DNA of 64,000 nucleotides, taken from assembly GCF_900083545.1 (NCBI RefSeq), contig NZ_LT559262.1:3522324-3586323 (forward strand). Direction: 5' to 3'. This document shows, in pieces, positions 9,418 to 19,053 of the stretch. The first letter of the stretch is position 1, and the number at the start of each line of letters is the position of its first letter. This stretch comes from Alistipes provencensis. GTDB taxonomy: Bacteria > Bacteroidota > Bacteroidia > Bacteroidales > Rikenellaceae. A program made the position numbers and the translations under genes. The notes below the pieces were generated by a model, which did no database searches, had not been told where the DNA came from, and saw only the letters and a program-made list of their open reading frames with translations.

Positions 9418-10196
9418 TCAGAGGGATTCCAGCCCCTTCTTTTCGAGGCGGCGGCGGTACTCCTCACCGGCGAAGGTGCGGAACGTGAAGCGGGGCTCGT
9501 GGTCTGCCGAAGCGCGCAGGCCGCAGTCGTCGAGCAACTGCGCCACCCGGCGGGCGACGGCGGGCGACGGGTCGACGATCCGCGCCCCGCGACGACGCGT
9601 TCGAGCACGGGCGTCAGGAAGGGATAGTGCGTGCATCCCAGCACGATCTGGTCCGCACCCCGGGCCAGCATCGGCTCGACGGCGGCGCGCACCGTGGCTT
9701 CGGCCTCGGGCGTATCCTCCCGGTCCCCCTCGACCAGCTCCACGAAGCCCGTGCCGGGATAGGTCAGGACTTCGATCCCGCGGCCGTACTTGGCGGCAGT
9801 ACGGCGGAACAAATCGCCGTCGAGACTCCGCTCGGTAGCCAGCACCCCCACCACCCCGCTGCGGGTCGCCAGACAGGCGGGTTTCACGGCGGGTTCCATG
9901 CCCACGATCGGCAGGTCGGCATATTTTTCACGCAGGAAGTCGATGGCCGCGGCCGTGGCCGTGTTGCAGGCCACGACGACCATCTTGCAGCCCAGCTCGA
10001 CCAGATGCGCAACGGCGGCATCGGCCAGCGCCTGCACCTCCTCGCGGGGCCGCGAACCGTAGGGGCAGTTGGCCCCGTCACCCAGATAGACGAGCGATTC
10101 GCCGGGCAGCATGCGCCTGATCTCGCGCCAGACGGTCAGCCCGCCCATTCCCGAGTCATAAACGCCGATCGGCGCGTTATTCGAATTCACAGCCAC
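9418..10196 (-). pseudogene. murI: Glutamate racemase with a one-base frameshift
   Basis: The N-terminal 205 or so residues are normal MurI, which makes D-glutamate for peptidoglycan: IGVYDSGMGGLTVW, the first catalytic Cys in VVACNTATAA and the second in LGCTHYPFLTP. The frame then shifts near 9586-9603. The expected C-terminus (ARIVDPSPAVARRVAQLLDD ... EEYRRRLEKKGLESL) continues in another frame to a TGA at 9418. The total span of 779 bases is one short of a multiple of three, consistent with a single-base deletion in a G/C-rich stretch. Unshifted, the frame runs on into ftsK. The start is GTG (10196); a TAG closes the frame just upstream. Because murI is usually essential, a sequencing error is as likely as a real mutation. 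Confidence 0.8.
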
Positions 10197-10225
10197 GTTT
10201 TCCTACTTTCAATATGCCGTTTCAT

Positions 10226-10272
10226 GTACTTTTGATGTCAAAAGTACCAAAACCACCGGCGTAAGACGCCGG
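10226..10272. repeat. Dispersed double-hairpin repeat, copy 1
   Basis: Hairpin one has perfect 10-bp arms (GTACTTTTGA TG TCAAAAGTAC, 10226-10247). After the spacer CAAAACCA, hairpin two follows (CCGGCGT AAG ACGCCGG, 10256-10272). A second copy with the same plan and spacer is at 20657. Both lie between minus-strand genes. Confidence 0.75.
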
Positions 10273-10330
10273 ATTTAAGGGCTACAGCAGCATTTTACGC
10301 ATCAGAGCCCTATTTCCGCTTCGACCTTTT

Positions 10331-10858
10331 CTAAATTTCGTCTCTTAGCCGGGCCAGAATATACTCCACCACCTCCTCGTCGGAAAGCCAGTCGCAGTCG
10401 ACGACCAGCGAAGCCTGCGTATAGAAAGGCTCCCGGACAGCCATGTCGCGCTCCATGAACGCCACCAGCTCCTCGTCGTTCAGTCCCTGCAGGCGGGGCC
10501 GCTTGCGGCGTCCGTAAGGGCTCAGGCGGCGGGCGATCTGCTCCGCCGAGCGGCGCAGGTAGACCGTGCAGCCCACGTCGTTCATCCGCGCCATGTTGTC
10601 GCCCCATGTGGGCAGTCCCCCGCCCGTGGAGACCACCGGGACGGCGCCCTCGTCGATCACGCGGTCCAGCACCTCGCGCTCGACCTCCCGGAACCGCTGC
10701 TCGCCCTCGTAACGGAAAACGTCGGAGACCGAAGCCCCCTCCCGCTCCTCGACCAGCGCATCGGTGTCGGCATACCCGATGCCGAGACGCCGCGCCAGCT
10801 TGCGTCCGAGGGTGCTCTTGCCGCAGCCCATGTAACCGACCAGAAAGAGGGGTTTCAT
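10331..10858 (-). CDS. aroK: Shikimate kinase
   Basis: A 175-residue shikimate kinase that phosphorylates shikimate at the 3-OH in the chorismate pathway, in the cytoplasm. The P-loop is GYMGCGKST (residues 8-16). The shikimate-binding DTD appears in GYADTDALVEE, the family Arg in EQRFREVE, the glycine-rich segment in STGGGLPTW and the lid region in PYGRRKRPRL. Length is typical. The gene begins 13 bases after the parC stop and could be the last gene of plsC-parE-parC-aroK. The double-hairpin repeat at 10226-10272 separates it from murI. Confidence 0.93.
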   Translation of the reverse strand: MKPLFLVGYMGCGKSTLGRKLARRLGIGYADTDALVEEREGASVSDVFRYEGEQRFREVEREVLDRVIDEGAVPVVSTGGGLPTWGDNMARMNDVGCTVYLRRSAEQIARRLSPYGRRKRPRLQGLNDEELVAFMERDMAVREPFYTQASLVVDCDWLSDEEVVEYILARLRDEI

Positions 10859-10871
10859 CGTTGCGGTCCGT

Positions 10872-13742
10872 TTAGAAAAGGTTCAGTTGCTCGGGGTCGA
10901 TCATCTCGTCGGCATCGCCTTTGGCACGCTCGATCTCGAACTCCACGCCCCCGACGATCGTCCCGGCCGAGGGCTGGCCCGCCGGAGCCTTCTCCGGGGC
11001 GAACTTGGCCGCCGGCTTCGCTTTCGGAGCAGCCGTTTCAGTCGTTTTATCCTCTCCGGCAGCATCCTGCGCCGCATCATCTAAAGCGCCCGTCAACTGA
11101 TCGTCGTCAAAATCCTCGTCGTCAGTCGGTTCCGGTTCGGGAGGCAGCTCGGGCTCGATCATCCGCAGTGCGGCTACATCGTAGGTCGTCAGGCGCTTGC
11201 CCTTGGCGCGGTGGCTCTTGACGCCCACGAATTCGTCGACGTCGACGAGGTCCGCGGGCCGCGAGGCGTGCGCCCCCTTGTAGGTAATCTCCAGTTGGGC
11301 GCCGGCACGGTCCGTCACGCAGACGAAATCGGCATCGGCATCGAGGAAATCCTGCGTCTTGTCCGACATCTCGGCCGTGAAGCGCTTCATATAGTAGTAC
11401 TGCTGGTCGCGGTCGTAGTAGCACAGGCTGTAAACCCGGTCGGACTCATAGCGCTCCACGCGGACGGTGTCGTCGGGGAAGTGCTGCATCAGGTCGTAGC
11501 CGGTGATGTAGTACTGGTTCTTCGAGGTCCACACGATCAGTTTGTCGTCGCCCTTGAACTCGCCCAGCGGTTTGCCGCGGCCGTCGGCGTTCAGGCGGCG
11601 GACATCCTCGTCGAACCAGATGTCCTGACCTCCGAGCGTCGAGGTGCCGCGCTCCTTGAGCACGATCTTGTGGATGCCGTAGCGCGAGAAGAGGTTGCCC
11701 TGACTCTGGCGGCCCTTGATGGCGAGGGTCGAGAAATCGAGGTCGACGATCACCTTTTTCAGCCGCGGGCGCGGCTTGAAGTAAACCTTCAGCACCTCGG
11801 CCTCACCGTTCGGATTCACAGACATATAGAGAATCTCGCTCTTGGGCGTTCCCTTGGTGATGTCGTACTCCTTGTCACGCGTGATGCCCTTGATGGCGCA
11901 GCGCTTCATCATGATCGCACCGTTCTTGCCGTCGCGGTAGAGGACGTTGTAGATCGTGCGGTCGTCGTTGCGCTTGAAGACCCCGATATAGTAGATGTTC
12001 TTGTCGAAGAAAGCCTTGTCCGAAACCTTCGTGATGACATAGCGTCCGTCCTTCGTGAAGACGATCACGTCGTCGATGTCCGAGCAGTCGCAGACCAGTT
12101 CGGCGTCCTTCATCGACTTGCCGATGCCGAAGAAGCCCTCGGCGCGGTCGACGTACAATTTGGCGTTGGTCACGGCGACCTTCGTGGCCTCGATCGAGTC
12201 GAACTCGCGCAGCTCCGTGCGGCGCTCCTTGCCCTTGCCGTACTTGTCGCGGATGCGCTCGTAATAGGCGACGGCGTATTCGGTGAGGTGGTCGAGGTCG
12301 TACTGCGTCGATTTGATGTCCTCCTCGATCTGCCGGATCTCGTTGTCGGCCTTGTCCGAATCGTAGCGCGAAATACGGATAAACTTCAGCTCCGTCAGGC
12401 GCTGCACGTCTTCAAGCGTTACTTCACGTCGCAGCCGTTTCTTGAAGGGTTCCAGCCCCTTATCGACGGCGGCATAGGCCTCCTCGCGGCTCCTGCTCCC
12501 CTCGATCAGCTGGTAGAGCTTGTTCTCGATGAAGATACGTTCGAGCGATGCGGCGTGCCACGCCTCGTTCAGCTCCCCGAGTTTGATTTGCAGTTCGAGC
12601 CCCAGCAGCGATTTCGTATGCTCGGCCGAGCGGCGCAGAATCTCCGAGACACCCAGAAAGTGGGGTTTCTCGTCCCAGATCACGCACGAATTCGGGGAGA
12701 TCGACACCTCGCAGTCGGTGAAGGCGTACAGGGCATCGATGGTCTTGTCCGACGACTCGTCGGGGGCGACCTGAATGACGATCTCGACCTTGTCGGCCGT
12801 ATTGTCGTCGACCTTCTTGATCTTGATCTTGCCCTTGTCGTTGGCCTTGATGATCGAATCCTTGATCGACTCGGTGGTCGTGGTATAGGGAATCTCGGTG
12901 ATGGCCAGCGTGCGCTTGTCGATCTTCGAAATCTTCGCCCGGACCTTCACCGCCCCGCCCCTCAGACCGTCGTTGTAGCGGCTCACGTCGGCCATGCCGC
13001 CCGTCGGGAAGTCGGGGTAAAGCTGGAATTCGCGGCCCTGCAAATGGGCGATGCAGGCGTTGATCAGCTCCACGAAGTTGTGGGGCAGGATTTTCGACGC
13101 CAGACCCACGGCGATGCCGTCCGAGCCCTGCGCCAGCAGCAGCGGGAACTTGATGGGCAGCGTGACGGGCTCCTCCTTGCGGCCGTCGTAGGAGAGCATC
13201 CACTCCGTCGTCTTCTTGTTGAAGACCACGTCGAGGGCGAATTTCGACAGCCGCGCCTCGATGTATCGGCCCGCGGCGGCTTCGTCGCCCGTGAGGATGT
13301 TGCCCCAGTTACCCTGACAGTCGATCAGCAGGTCTTTCTGCCCCAACTGCACCAGCGCGTCCTTGATCGACGCGTCGCCGTGCGGGTGGTACTGCATGGT
13401 CTGGCCCACGAGGTTGGCCACCTTGTTGTAGCGGCCGTCGTCGACGACCTTCATCGCGTGGAGGATACGCCGCTGGACGGGTTTCAAACCGTCTTCGACG
13501 TGCGGCACGGCGCGTTCGAGGATCACATAGGAAGCGTAGTCCAGAAACCAGTTCTTATACATGCCCGTGAGCTTGCGCACGCCGCCCTCCTCCTGCGTCA
13601 GGCGGTCGAACTTGCCCGCCTTGGCCGGGGCCTCGGCGACAGGCGTGTCGTCCGCCGCGTCGTCCGCGGTTTCGGGCGTCGAGGCGTCCTCGTTGAACTC
13701 CCCGCCGGGGATCAGTTCGTCTTTATCTTTGTTCTCTGCCAT
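10872..13742 (-). CDS. parC: DNA topoisomerase IV subunit A
   Basis: A 956-residue type IIA topoisomerase A subunit, distinct from gyrA at 2248-4800. The catalytic tyrosine is in GRYIEARLSKF. The segment equivalent to the quinolone-binding helix reads HPHGDASIKDALV, with Ala where E. coli ParC has Ser80; this may be the natural state in the lineage. The C-terminal domain is followed by an acidic and then Ala/Lys/Pro-rich tail (about residues 860-956). Six bases separate the parE stop from its ATG, so the two subunits are made together and would decatenate replicated chromosomes. In some annotations this pair is called gyrA/gyrB-like; pairing with the adjacent B subunit supports ParC. Confidence 0.9.
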   Translation of the reverse strand: MAENKDKDELIPGGEFNEDASTPETADDAADDTPVAEAPAKAGKFDRLTQEEGGVRKLTGMYKNWFLDYASYVILERAVPHVEDGLKPVQRRILHAMKVVDDGRYNKVANLVGQTMQYHPHGDASIKDALVQLGQKDLLIDCQGNWGNILTGDEAAAGRYIEARLSKFALDVVFNKKTTEWMLSYDGRKEEPVTLPIKFPLLLAQGSDGIAVGLASKILPHNFVELINACIAHLQGREFQLYPDFPTGGMADVSRYNDGLRGGAVKVRAKISKIDKRTLAITEIPYTTTTESIKDSIIKANDKGKIKIKKVDDNTADKVEIVIQVAPDESSDKTIDALYAFTDCEVSISPNSCVIWDEKPHFLGVSEILRRSAEHTKSLLGLELQIKLGELNEAWHAASLERIFIENKLYQLIEGSRSREEAYAAVDKGLEPFKKRLRREVTLEDVQRLTELKFIRISRYDSDKADNEIRQIEEDIKSTQYDLDHLTEYAVAYYERIRDKYGKGKERRTELREFDSIEATKVAVTNAKLYVDRAEGFFGIGKSMKDAELVCDCSDIDDVIVFTKDGRYVITKVSDKAFFDKNIYYIGVFKRNDDRTIYNVLYRDGKNGAIMMKRCAIKGITRDKEYDITKGTPKSEILYMSVNPNGEAEVLKVYFKPRPRLKKVIVDLDFSTLAIKGRQSQGNLFSRYGIHKIVLKERGTSTLGGQDIWFDEDVRRLNADGRGKPLGEFKGDDKLIVWTSKNQYYITGYDLMQHFPDDTVRVERYESDRVYSLCYYDRDQQYYYMKRFTAEMSDKTQDFLDADADFVCVTDRAGAQLEITYKGAHASRPADLVDVDEFVGVKSHRAKGKRLTTYDVAALRMIEPELPPEPEPTDDEDFDDDQLTGALDDAAQDAAGEDKTTETAAPKAKPAAKFAPEKAPAGQPSAGTIVGGVEFEIERAKGDADEMIDPEQLNLF

Positions 13743-13748
13743 ATTCCG

Positions 13749-15620
13749 TTAGCTGATTTTCAGGTCCTGCTCGACGATGTCCTCCTCGATGCGCAGGTTG
13801 TCGATGATGAAGCCCTGCCGTTCATAGGTGTTCTTACCCATATAGAACTCCAGCAGGTCGTGGATCGGGTCGTCCTTCGTAATGCGGACCTTGTCCAGCC
13901 GCATGTTCTCGCCGATGAACTCCTTGAACTCGTCGGGCGAAATCTCGCCCAGACCTTTGAATCGCGTGATCTCGGCGTTGACGCCGCATTTGGCGACGGC
14001 CTTCAGCCGCTCCTCCTCCGAATAGCAGTAGAGCGTCTCCTTCTTGTTGCGCACGCGGAACAGCGGCGTCTGCAACACGAACAGATGCCCCTGACGGATC
14101 ACCTCGGGGAAGAACTGCAGGAAGAAGGTCATCATCAGCAGGCGGATGTGCATGCCGTCGACATCGGCATCGGTGGCGATGACGACCTTGTTGTAGCGCA
14201 GGTTGTCCATATCCTCCTCGATGTTCAGCGCCGCCTGAAGCAGGTTGAACTCCTCGTTCTCGTAGACCACCTTTTTGGTCAGCCCGTAGCAGTTCAGCGG
14301 CTTTCCGCGCAGCGAAAAGACCGCCTGCGTGCGCACGTCGCGGCTCTTGGTGATCGAACCCGACGCGGAGTTACCCTCCGTAATGAAGATCATCGACTGC
14401 TCGGCCAGCTCGTTCCTGTCCGTGCGGTGGATCTTGCAGTCGCGCAGTTTCTTATTGTTCAGGCTCACCTTCTTGGCCGTTTCGCGGGCCTTTTTCTGGA
14501 TGCCCGAGATCGCCTTGCGCTCCTTCTCGTTCTCGACGATCTTTTTCTGGAGAACCTGAGCCGTCTCGGAGTGTTTGTGCAGGTAGTCGTCGAGGTGCTT
14601 CGCAAGAAAGTCGCCCACGAACGTATTGACCGACACACCCGGCTCGATCTCACGCGAACCGAACTTGGTCTTCTGCTGGTTCTCGAACACCGGATTGGAA
14701 ACCTTGATCGAGATGGCCGCCATGATCGACGTGCGGATGTCCGACGGATCGTAGTCCTTGTGGTAGAACTCCTTGACGGTCTTGGCGACCGCCGCGCGCA
14801 GCGCCACCTGATGCGTACCGCCGTGGATGGTGTGCTGTCCGTTGACGAACGAGTCGTAGCTCTCGCCGTAGCCCGTGCCGTGGGTGATGACCACCTCGAT
14901 ATCGTCGCCCGTCAAATGGATCGGGGGATAGAGCGGCTCTTCGGTCAGGTTGTCGTTCACAAGGTCCAGCAGGCCGTTTTTCGACACATAGCTCTTGCCG
15001 TTGAAATTGAGCGTCAGTCCCAGATTCAGGTAGCTGTAATTGCGAATCTTCTGCTCGACGTATTCGAGGTTGTAGGCGTACTGGCCGAAAATCTCCTCGT
15101 CGACGCGGTACGAAATGAACGTGCCGTTCTTCTCGTGGACGCCGCTCTCCCACTTGTCGCTGACCTCCAGACCTTTGGAGAAAGTCACCGTGCGGGCTTC
15201 GCCGTCGCGCACCGAACGGGCCGTGAATTCGCTCGAAAGCATGTTCACCGCCTTGACACCCACGCCGTTCATGCCGACGGTCTTCTTGAAGGCCTCGCTG
15301 CCGTACTTGCCGCCCGTGTTCATCTGTCCGACGGCCGCCGAGAGCGACTTGAGGGGGATTCCGCGGCCGTAGTCGCGCACCGTGACCACCTTGTCGGCGA
15401 TCGTGATGTCGATCTGCTTGCCCGCGCCCATGATGAACTCGTCGATCGAGTTGTCGACGACCTCCTTGATAAGCACATAAAGCGCCTCGTCAGGCTGCGA
15501 ACCGTCACCCACCGTGCCGACGTACATGCCCGGACGCAGCCGGATATGCTCCCGCGGGGAGAGGGTCACAATGGCGTCGTCGCCGTAGTTGTCTGCGTTT
15601 GTATTGAGTAAATCTGCCAT
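13749..15620 (-). CDS. parE: DNA topoisomerase IV subunit B
   Basis: A 623-residue ATPase subunit. The GHKL ATP site is seen in [10 protein letters not shown] (helix with the Mg-binding Asn), [10 protein letters not shown] and [12 protein letters not shown]. The TOPRIM domain shows [10 protein letters not shown] and [13 protein letters not shown] with the metal-binding Asp pair. EGNSASG replaces the usual EGDSAGG of gyrase, which argues for the ParE type. The ATG lies three bases after the plsC stop, and parC follows after six bases, so the three genes form a tight minus-strand operon. Alternative naming as gyrB is possible because no other B subunit is in view. Confidence 0.9.
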   Translation of the reverse strand: MADLLNTNADNYGDDAIVTLSPREHIRLRPGMYVGTVGDGSQPDEALYVLIKEVVDNSIDEFIMGAGKQIDITIADKVVTVRDYGRGIPLKSLSAAVGQMNTGGKYGSEAFKKTVGMNGVGVKAVNMLSSEFTARSVRDGEARTVTFSKGLEVSDKWESGVHEKNGTFISYRVDEEIFGQYAYNLEYVEQKIRNYSYLNLGLTLNFNGKSYVSKNGLLDLVNDNLTEEPLYPPIHLTGDDIEVVITHGTGYGESYDSFVNGQHTIHGGTHQVALRAAVAKTVKEFYHKDYDPSDIRTSIMAAISIKVSNPVFENQQKTKFGSREIEPGVSVNTFVGDFLAKHLDDYLHKHSETAQVLQKKIVENEKERKAISGIQKKARETAKKVSLNNKKLRDCKIHRTDRNELAEQSMIFITEGNSASGSITKSRDVRTQAVFSLRGKPLNCYGLTKKVVYENEEFNLLQAALNIEEDMDNLRYNKVVIATDADVDGMHIRLLMMTFFLQFFPEVIRQGHLFVLQTPLFRVRNKKETLYCYSEEERLKAVAKCGVNAEITRFKGLGEISPDEFKEFIGENMRLDKVRITKDDPIHDLLEFYMGKNTYERQGFIIDNLRIEEDIVEQDLKIS

Positions 15621-15623
15621 AAT

Positions 15624-16352
15624 CTATTGCTGTTTCCGGATTTCGGCGAGCGCCTCGCACATGCGGTCGCGAACCGTCTGCATCAGCTCGTGGGTCTCCG
15701 CGGCGGCGACCTCCGAAGCCGGGACGGGAGGCAGCACGCGGACCGTGATCCGGTTGCCCCAGTTGAAAGCCAAATTCTTTTTAATAAGCGTTTTGGTTCC
15801 GGTCATCACCACCGGAAGGATGTCGACGCCGGCCTCCTTGGCCAGCGTGAAGGCCCCGGCCTTGAAACGGCCGATCTCGCCGTCCTTCGAGCGCGTGCCC
15901 TCGGGGAAAATCGCCACCGAAGCCCCGCGCGAAATCCACATCCTGCCGTCGCGGACCAGTTGTTCCAGCGCTTCGGCGGCACGGCCGCGGTTGATGCAGA
16001 TGTCGCCGTGCAGCACGAGGTACTGCCCGAAGAAGGGCGTTTTAAAGACCTCGCGTTTCGACACCCAGCGGAAATTGAGCGGAATATAGTAGAGCGCCGG
16101 AATGTCGATCACCGTGTTGTGGTTCACGACGATGACATAGCGTTTTTTGCGGTCGATCAGCTCCCGGCCGATGATCTTCTGCCGCCAGAAGGGCGGGACG
16201 AAGAAGAAGATCCGCACCAGAATGCGCGACAGCTCGTGCACCACGCGGCGGCCCTTGTCAAAAGGATAGCAGAGGACCAGCGCAAGGGCCGACAGAATCA
16301 TGAAAAAAGTGCACAGAAGCACTAAAAAAAGGTAATATAAGGCGCTCAACAT
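15624..16352 (-). CDS. plsC: 1-acyl-sn-glycerol-3-phosphate acyltransferase
   Basis: A 242-residue membrane acyltransferase that would make phosphatidic acid from lysophosphatidic acid. The catalytic H(X)4D motif is in NHNTVIDIPALYY, and motif III is FPEGTRSKDGEIGRFK. An N-terminal hydrophobic stretch (MLSALYYLFLVLLCTFFM) anchors it in the inner membrane. ATG 16352 is chosen over the upstream in-frame TTG (16367). A -7-like box (TAAATTTG on the minus strand, 16397 to 16390) lies about 38 bases upstream. It heads the plsC-parE-parC-aroK cluster. It could also prefer another lysolipid, since the family is broad. Confidence 0.88.
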   Translation of the reverse strand: MLSALYYLFLVLLCTFFMILSALALVLCYPFDKGRRVVHELSRILVRIFFFVPPFWRQKIIGRELIDRKKRYVIVVNHNTVIDIPALYYIPLNFRWVSKREVFKTPFFGQYLVLHGDICINRGRAAEALEQLVRDGRMWISRGASVAIFPEGTRSKDGEIGRFKAGAFTLAKEAGVDILPVVMTGTKTLIKKNLAFNWGNRITVRVLPPVPASEVAAAETHELMQTVRDRMCEALAEIRKQQ

Positions 16353-16512
16353 AGTGTCCGGGGACAATTAGCCACATTAATTCAATCTGCAAATTTAGGA
16401 AATATTTCCCGGGATTCCTACCCCGCCAGTCGGCGATTTTTCAACAAAATATCCACGACACCTATTTTTAAGGGGCGAACAAACGGGGGCGTGAAAAAAA
16501 GTTACGCGAAAA

Positions 16513-16543
16513 TTTGGTCCGCGGCCGGGGGGGGGTATCTTTA
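16513..16543 (+). promoter_or_regulatory. Predicted distal receptor promoter with a G9 tract in its spacer
   Basis: TTTG (16513-16516), a 19-base spacer and TATCTTTA (16536-16543; consensus TAnnTTTG with one mismatch at the last base). The last nine spacer bases are all G, so gain or loss of one G would alter promoter spacing directly. Confidence 0.55.
16527..16535 (+). repeat. Poly-G tract (G9) in a promoter spacer
   Basis: Nine consecutive Gs directly before the TATCTTTA element. It is one of four nine-base G/C runs in the window. Confidence 0.95.
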
Positions 16544-16625
16544 CACCCCGAGAATACGCTCACAAGACCTTCGGGCGAGCATATACATAAGTATCGGAAA
16601 TTTTCTGAAATTTTTAGTACTATGT

Positions 16626-16658
16626 GTTGCATAGTATAAATATTATTACATATCTTTG
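16626..16658 (+). promoter_or_regulatory. Predicted proximal receptor promoter
   Basis: GTTG (16626-16629), a 21-base spacer and a perfect -7 box TATCTTTG (16651-16658), 31 bases before the ATG. Confidence 0.6.
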
Positions 16659-16689
16659 CGACAACAAATAAAGTGCAAAGCAGAATATT

Positions 16690-19050
16690 ATGAAAAGACT
16701 GATCCTCCTCATCGTCATCTTGGCCTCGGCCGCAAGCCGGCTCTCGGCAGCCCGCCTCTACCCTTCGACGGGCCGCGTGGTGGACGAGCAGGGAAATGCC
16801 GTCGAATATGCAACGGTCGTACTGCTGAAAGGCTCCGAACAGGTGGCGGGCCGCACGACCGACGCCCAAGGGCGTTTCGAGCTGAAAGCCGCGCCGGGCA
16901 GCTACACGCTGCAAATCCAGTTCCTCGGGTTCGACCCCGTGACCAAGGCGGTGCGCGTGGAGCTGGATAACGATCTGGGCGACTTCGTGATGCGGGCCTC
17001 GGCGACCGGCATCGAGAGCGTGGTGGTGAAGGCCCGGCTGGTGCGGCGCGAGGCGGACCGGTTCGTGGTCGACGTGGCCAACGCCCCGGCGGCCATCGGC
17101 AAGGACGGCGTGGAACTGCTGGAACGCGCCCCCGGCGTCTGGATCGACGGCGAGAAGATCTCGATCAACGGCAAGAGCGGTTCGAAGGTCTACATCAACG
17201 ACCGGGAGCTGCGCATGGAGCCCGAACAACTGCTCACCTACTTGCGGTCGCTCCGGGCCGAGGAGATTCAGAAAATAGAGGTCGTGCCCACCACGGGCGC
17301 CGACTACGACGCCGATTCGGCGGGCGGCATCATCCGCATCACGCTCAAAAAACGCCGCGAGAACGGCGTCGACGGCTCGGTATCGTTCAACACGACGCAG
17401 GCCGGGATCGTTCACAAGTACGACCCCTCGGCCAACATCAACATCCATTCGGACCGCGTGGACTTCTACGCCTCGGCATGGGGATCGTTCGCAAAAGACA
17501 AGACGACGACCGACGAGCAGACCCTCTACAACGCCGCGGACAAGGAGCTGAACGCCCATTCGGACATGAAGGGCCGCAACCGCAGCTTCGGGGCCAGCGC
17601 CGGGACGGTCTTCGAGATCGACAGCAAAAACAGCATCGGCGCGGAGTTCGAATACTGGCGCAACCGCAACAAAGAGCCGAACAACACCTACACGGATTTC
17701 CGCGACGGCGGGACGACGACACGCACGGACAGCTATTTCGACAACCTCAACACGCGCAACAACTATTCGGCGACGTTCAACTACATCCGCAAGATCGACA
17801 CGCTGGGGTCGACGCTCAAACTGCTGGCCGACTACACGCGCCGCGAGACCGATTCCCGCAACGACAACGAGAGCCGCATCACGCTCCCCGGAGGCGTCCT
17901 CGACTCCATCTACCGCGACAATGCCGCGAGCCTCTACAACATCGCCACGGCGACGCTGGCCCTCGAAAAGAACTTTTCGCCCCGCTGGTCGCTGAAAGCG
18001 GGCGCCAAGTACACCTACAACGACATGCACAACGACGCGCTCTACGAGTATCTCAAGAGCGACGCATGGGTGCGCAACGAGCAGCAGAGCTTCACGATCA
18101 ACTACACGGAGAACATCGCGGCGGCCTACGGCATCGCCTCGGCCCGGCTCGGGCGCTGGAGCCTCGTGGCGGGAGTGCGCGGCGAGTACACCCACACGAC
18201 GGGAAAAGACGTCGGGCAGGATTACTTTTCGCTCTTTCCCAACGCCAACGTCTCCTACTCCTTTTCCAAGGAGAAGGGCTGGTCGCTGATCGCCCAGTAT
18301 GCCCGGACCATCGAGCGGCCGCGGTTTTGGGCCCTCAGTCCGCAGCGGATGCAGATTTCGGACTACACCTATCAGACGGGCAACCCGTCGCTCGACCCAG
18401 CGTTCAAGCACGACGTGAGCCTGACGCTGGTGGCGCTCCACAAATACACCCTCACGGCCGGGGTGCAGATCGTAGGCGACGAGATTCAGCAGACGATGAT
18501 GGCCGACCCGGAGAATCCCGACCTGCTGCAACTGGCGTGGGTCAACTACGACACCACGAAAGGCTATTATTTCTCGGCCAACCTGCCGTTCCAGCCCGCC
18601 AAGTGGTGGCAACTGAACGCCAACATCACCTACATGCGCCGCGGGCAGCGTGTCGAGCAGCACGGCGCCGAAGAGTTCTTCAACTGGGGATTCGTCAACC
18701 TCTCGACCACCTTCACCCTCCCGGCGAAATTCTACATCGACCTCTCCTACCGCTACCAGAGCCGGCTGGATCTGGGCAACTGCTGGGTGGAGCCCGACCA
18801 CCGGTTGCAGGCGGGGATCAAGAAACGCTTCGGCGACCGTTTCACCGCCTCGTTCTCGGTGGAGAACCTGCTGGACCAAGGACAGTTGATCGGTGCGCGC
18901 GGCGACGGGTTCGTCCGCACGGTGAAAGCCAAACAGACGTGGAGCAACCGCTCCTACCGCATCGGAGTGACCTACAACTTCAAGTCGGGAAAAGCCTTCA
19001 AGCGCAAGGCCGTCGAGGCGGGATCGGCCGACGAGAAGAGCCGGCTGTAA
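16690..19050 (+). CDS. TonB-dependent receptor-like outer-membrane beta-barrel protein
   Basis: A 786-residue protein with a signal peptide (first ~20 residues). An N-terminal carboxypeptidase-regulatory-like domain covers about residues 25-105 (GRVVDEQGNAVEYATVVLL, then TTDAQGRFELKA). A plug-like region follows (about 125-220, with VYINDRELRMEPEQLLTYL and GADYDADSAGGIIRITLKKR), then a long beta-barrel ending in RIGVTYNFKSG. This is the layout of the outer-membrane beta-barrel family related to TonB receptors, not the SusC type, and no SusD is adjacent. The ligand is unknown. Two promoters precede it, the distal one carrying a G9 spacer. The gene converges on the EamA gene with a three-base gap. 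Confidence 0.85.
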   Translation: MKRLILLIVILASAASRLSAARLYPSTGRVVDEQGNAVEYATVVLLKGSEQVAGRTTDAQGRFELKAAPGSYTLQIQFLGFDPVTKAVRVELDNDLGDFVMRASATGIESVVVKARLVRREADRFVVDVANAPAAIGKDGVELLERAPGVWIDGEKISINGKSGSKVYINDRELRMEPEQLLTYLRSLRAEEIQKIEVVPTTGADYDADSAGGIIRITLKKRRENGVDGSVSFNTTQAGIVHKYDPSANINIHSDRVDFYASAWGSFAKDKTTTDEQTLYNAADKELNAHSDMKGRNRSFGASAGTVFEIDSKNSIGAEFEYWRNRNKEPNNTYTDFRDGGTTTRTDSYFDNLNTRNNYSATFNYIRKIDTLGSTLKLLADYTRRETDSRNDNESRITLPGGVLDSIYRDNAASLYNIATATLALEKNFSPRWSLKAGAKYTYNDMHNDALYEYLKSDAWVRNEQQSFTINYTENIAAAYGIASARLGRWSLVAGVRGEYTHTTGKDVGQDYFSLFPNANVSYSFSKEKGWSLIAQYARTIERPRFWALSPQRMQISDYTYQTGNPSLDPAFKHDVSLTLVALHKYTLTAGVQIVGDEIQQTMMADPENPDLLQLAWVNYDTTKGYYFSANLPFQPAKWWQLNANITYMRRGQRVEQHGAEEFFNWGFVNLSTTFTLPAKFYIDLSYRYQSRLDLGNCWVEPDHRLQAGIKKRFGDRFTASFSVENLLDQGQLIGARGDGFVRTVKAKQTWSNRSYRIGVTYNFKSGKAFKRKAVEAGSADEKSRL

Positions 19051-19053
19051 AGG

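Larger units (their letters stand above)
16353..16689. other. Divergent regulatory region upstream of the TonB-type receptor
   Basis: A 337-base non-coding stretch. It carries the minus-strand -7 box for plsC (16390-16397), a rightward promoter whose spacer ends in nine Gs (16513-16543) and a second rightward promoter (16626-16658). The receptor ATG is at 16690. No RNA gene was recognised. Confidence 0.7.

Noticed and set aside
6546..10196. A 1216-residue MurI-FtsK fusion protein
   Set aside because: The middle part is the murI tail and spacer read in the wrong frame; ftsK has its own ATG at 9329, and the real MurI tail is found in another frame.
11211..15611. A 1466-residue open frame on the plus strand
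   Set aside because: Antisense shadow of parC and parE with low-complexity Leu/Val/Asp/Arg content and no domains.
16468..18879. An 803-residue minus-strand frame over the receptor gene
   Set aside because: Shadow; the plus-strand protein has signal peptide, regulatory-like domain and barrel.
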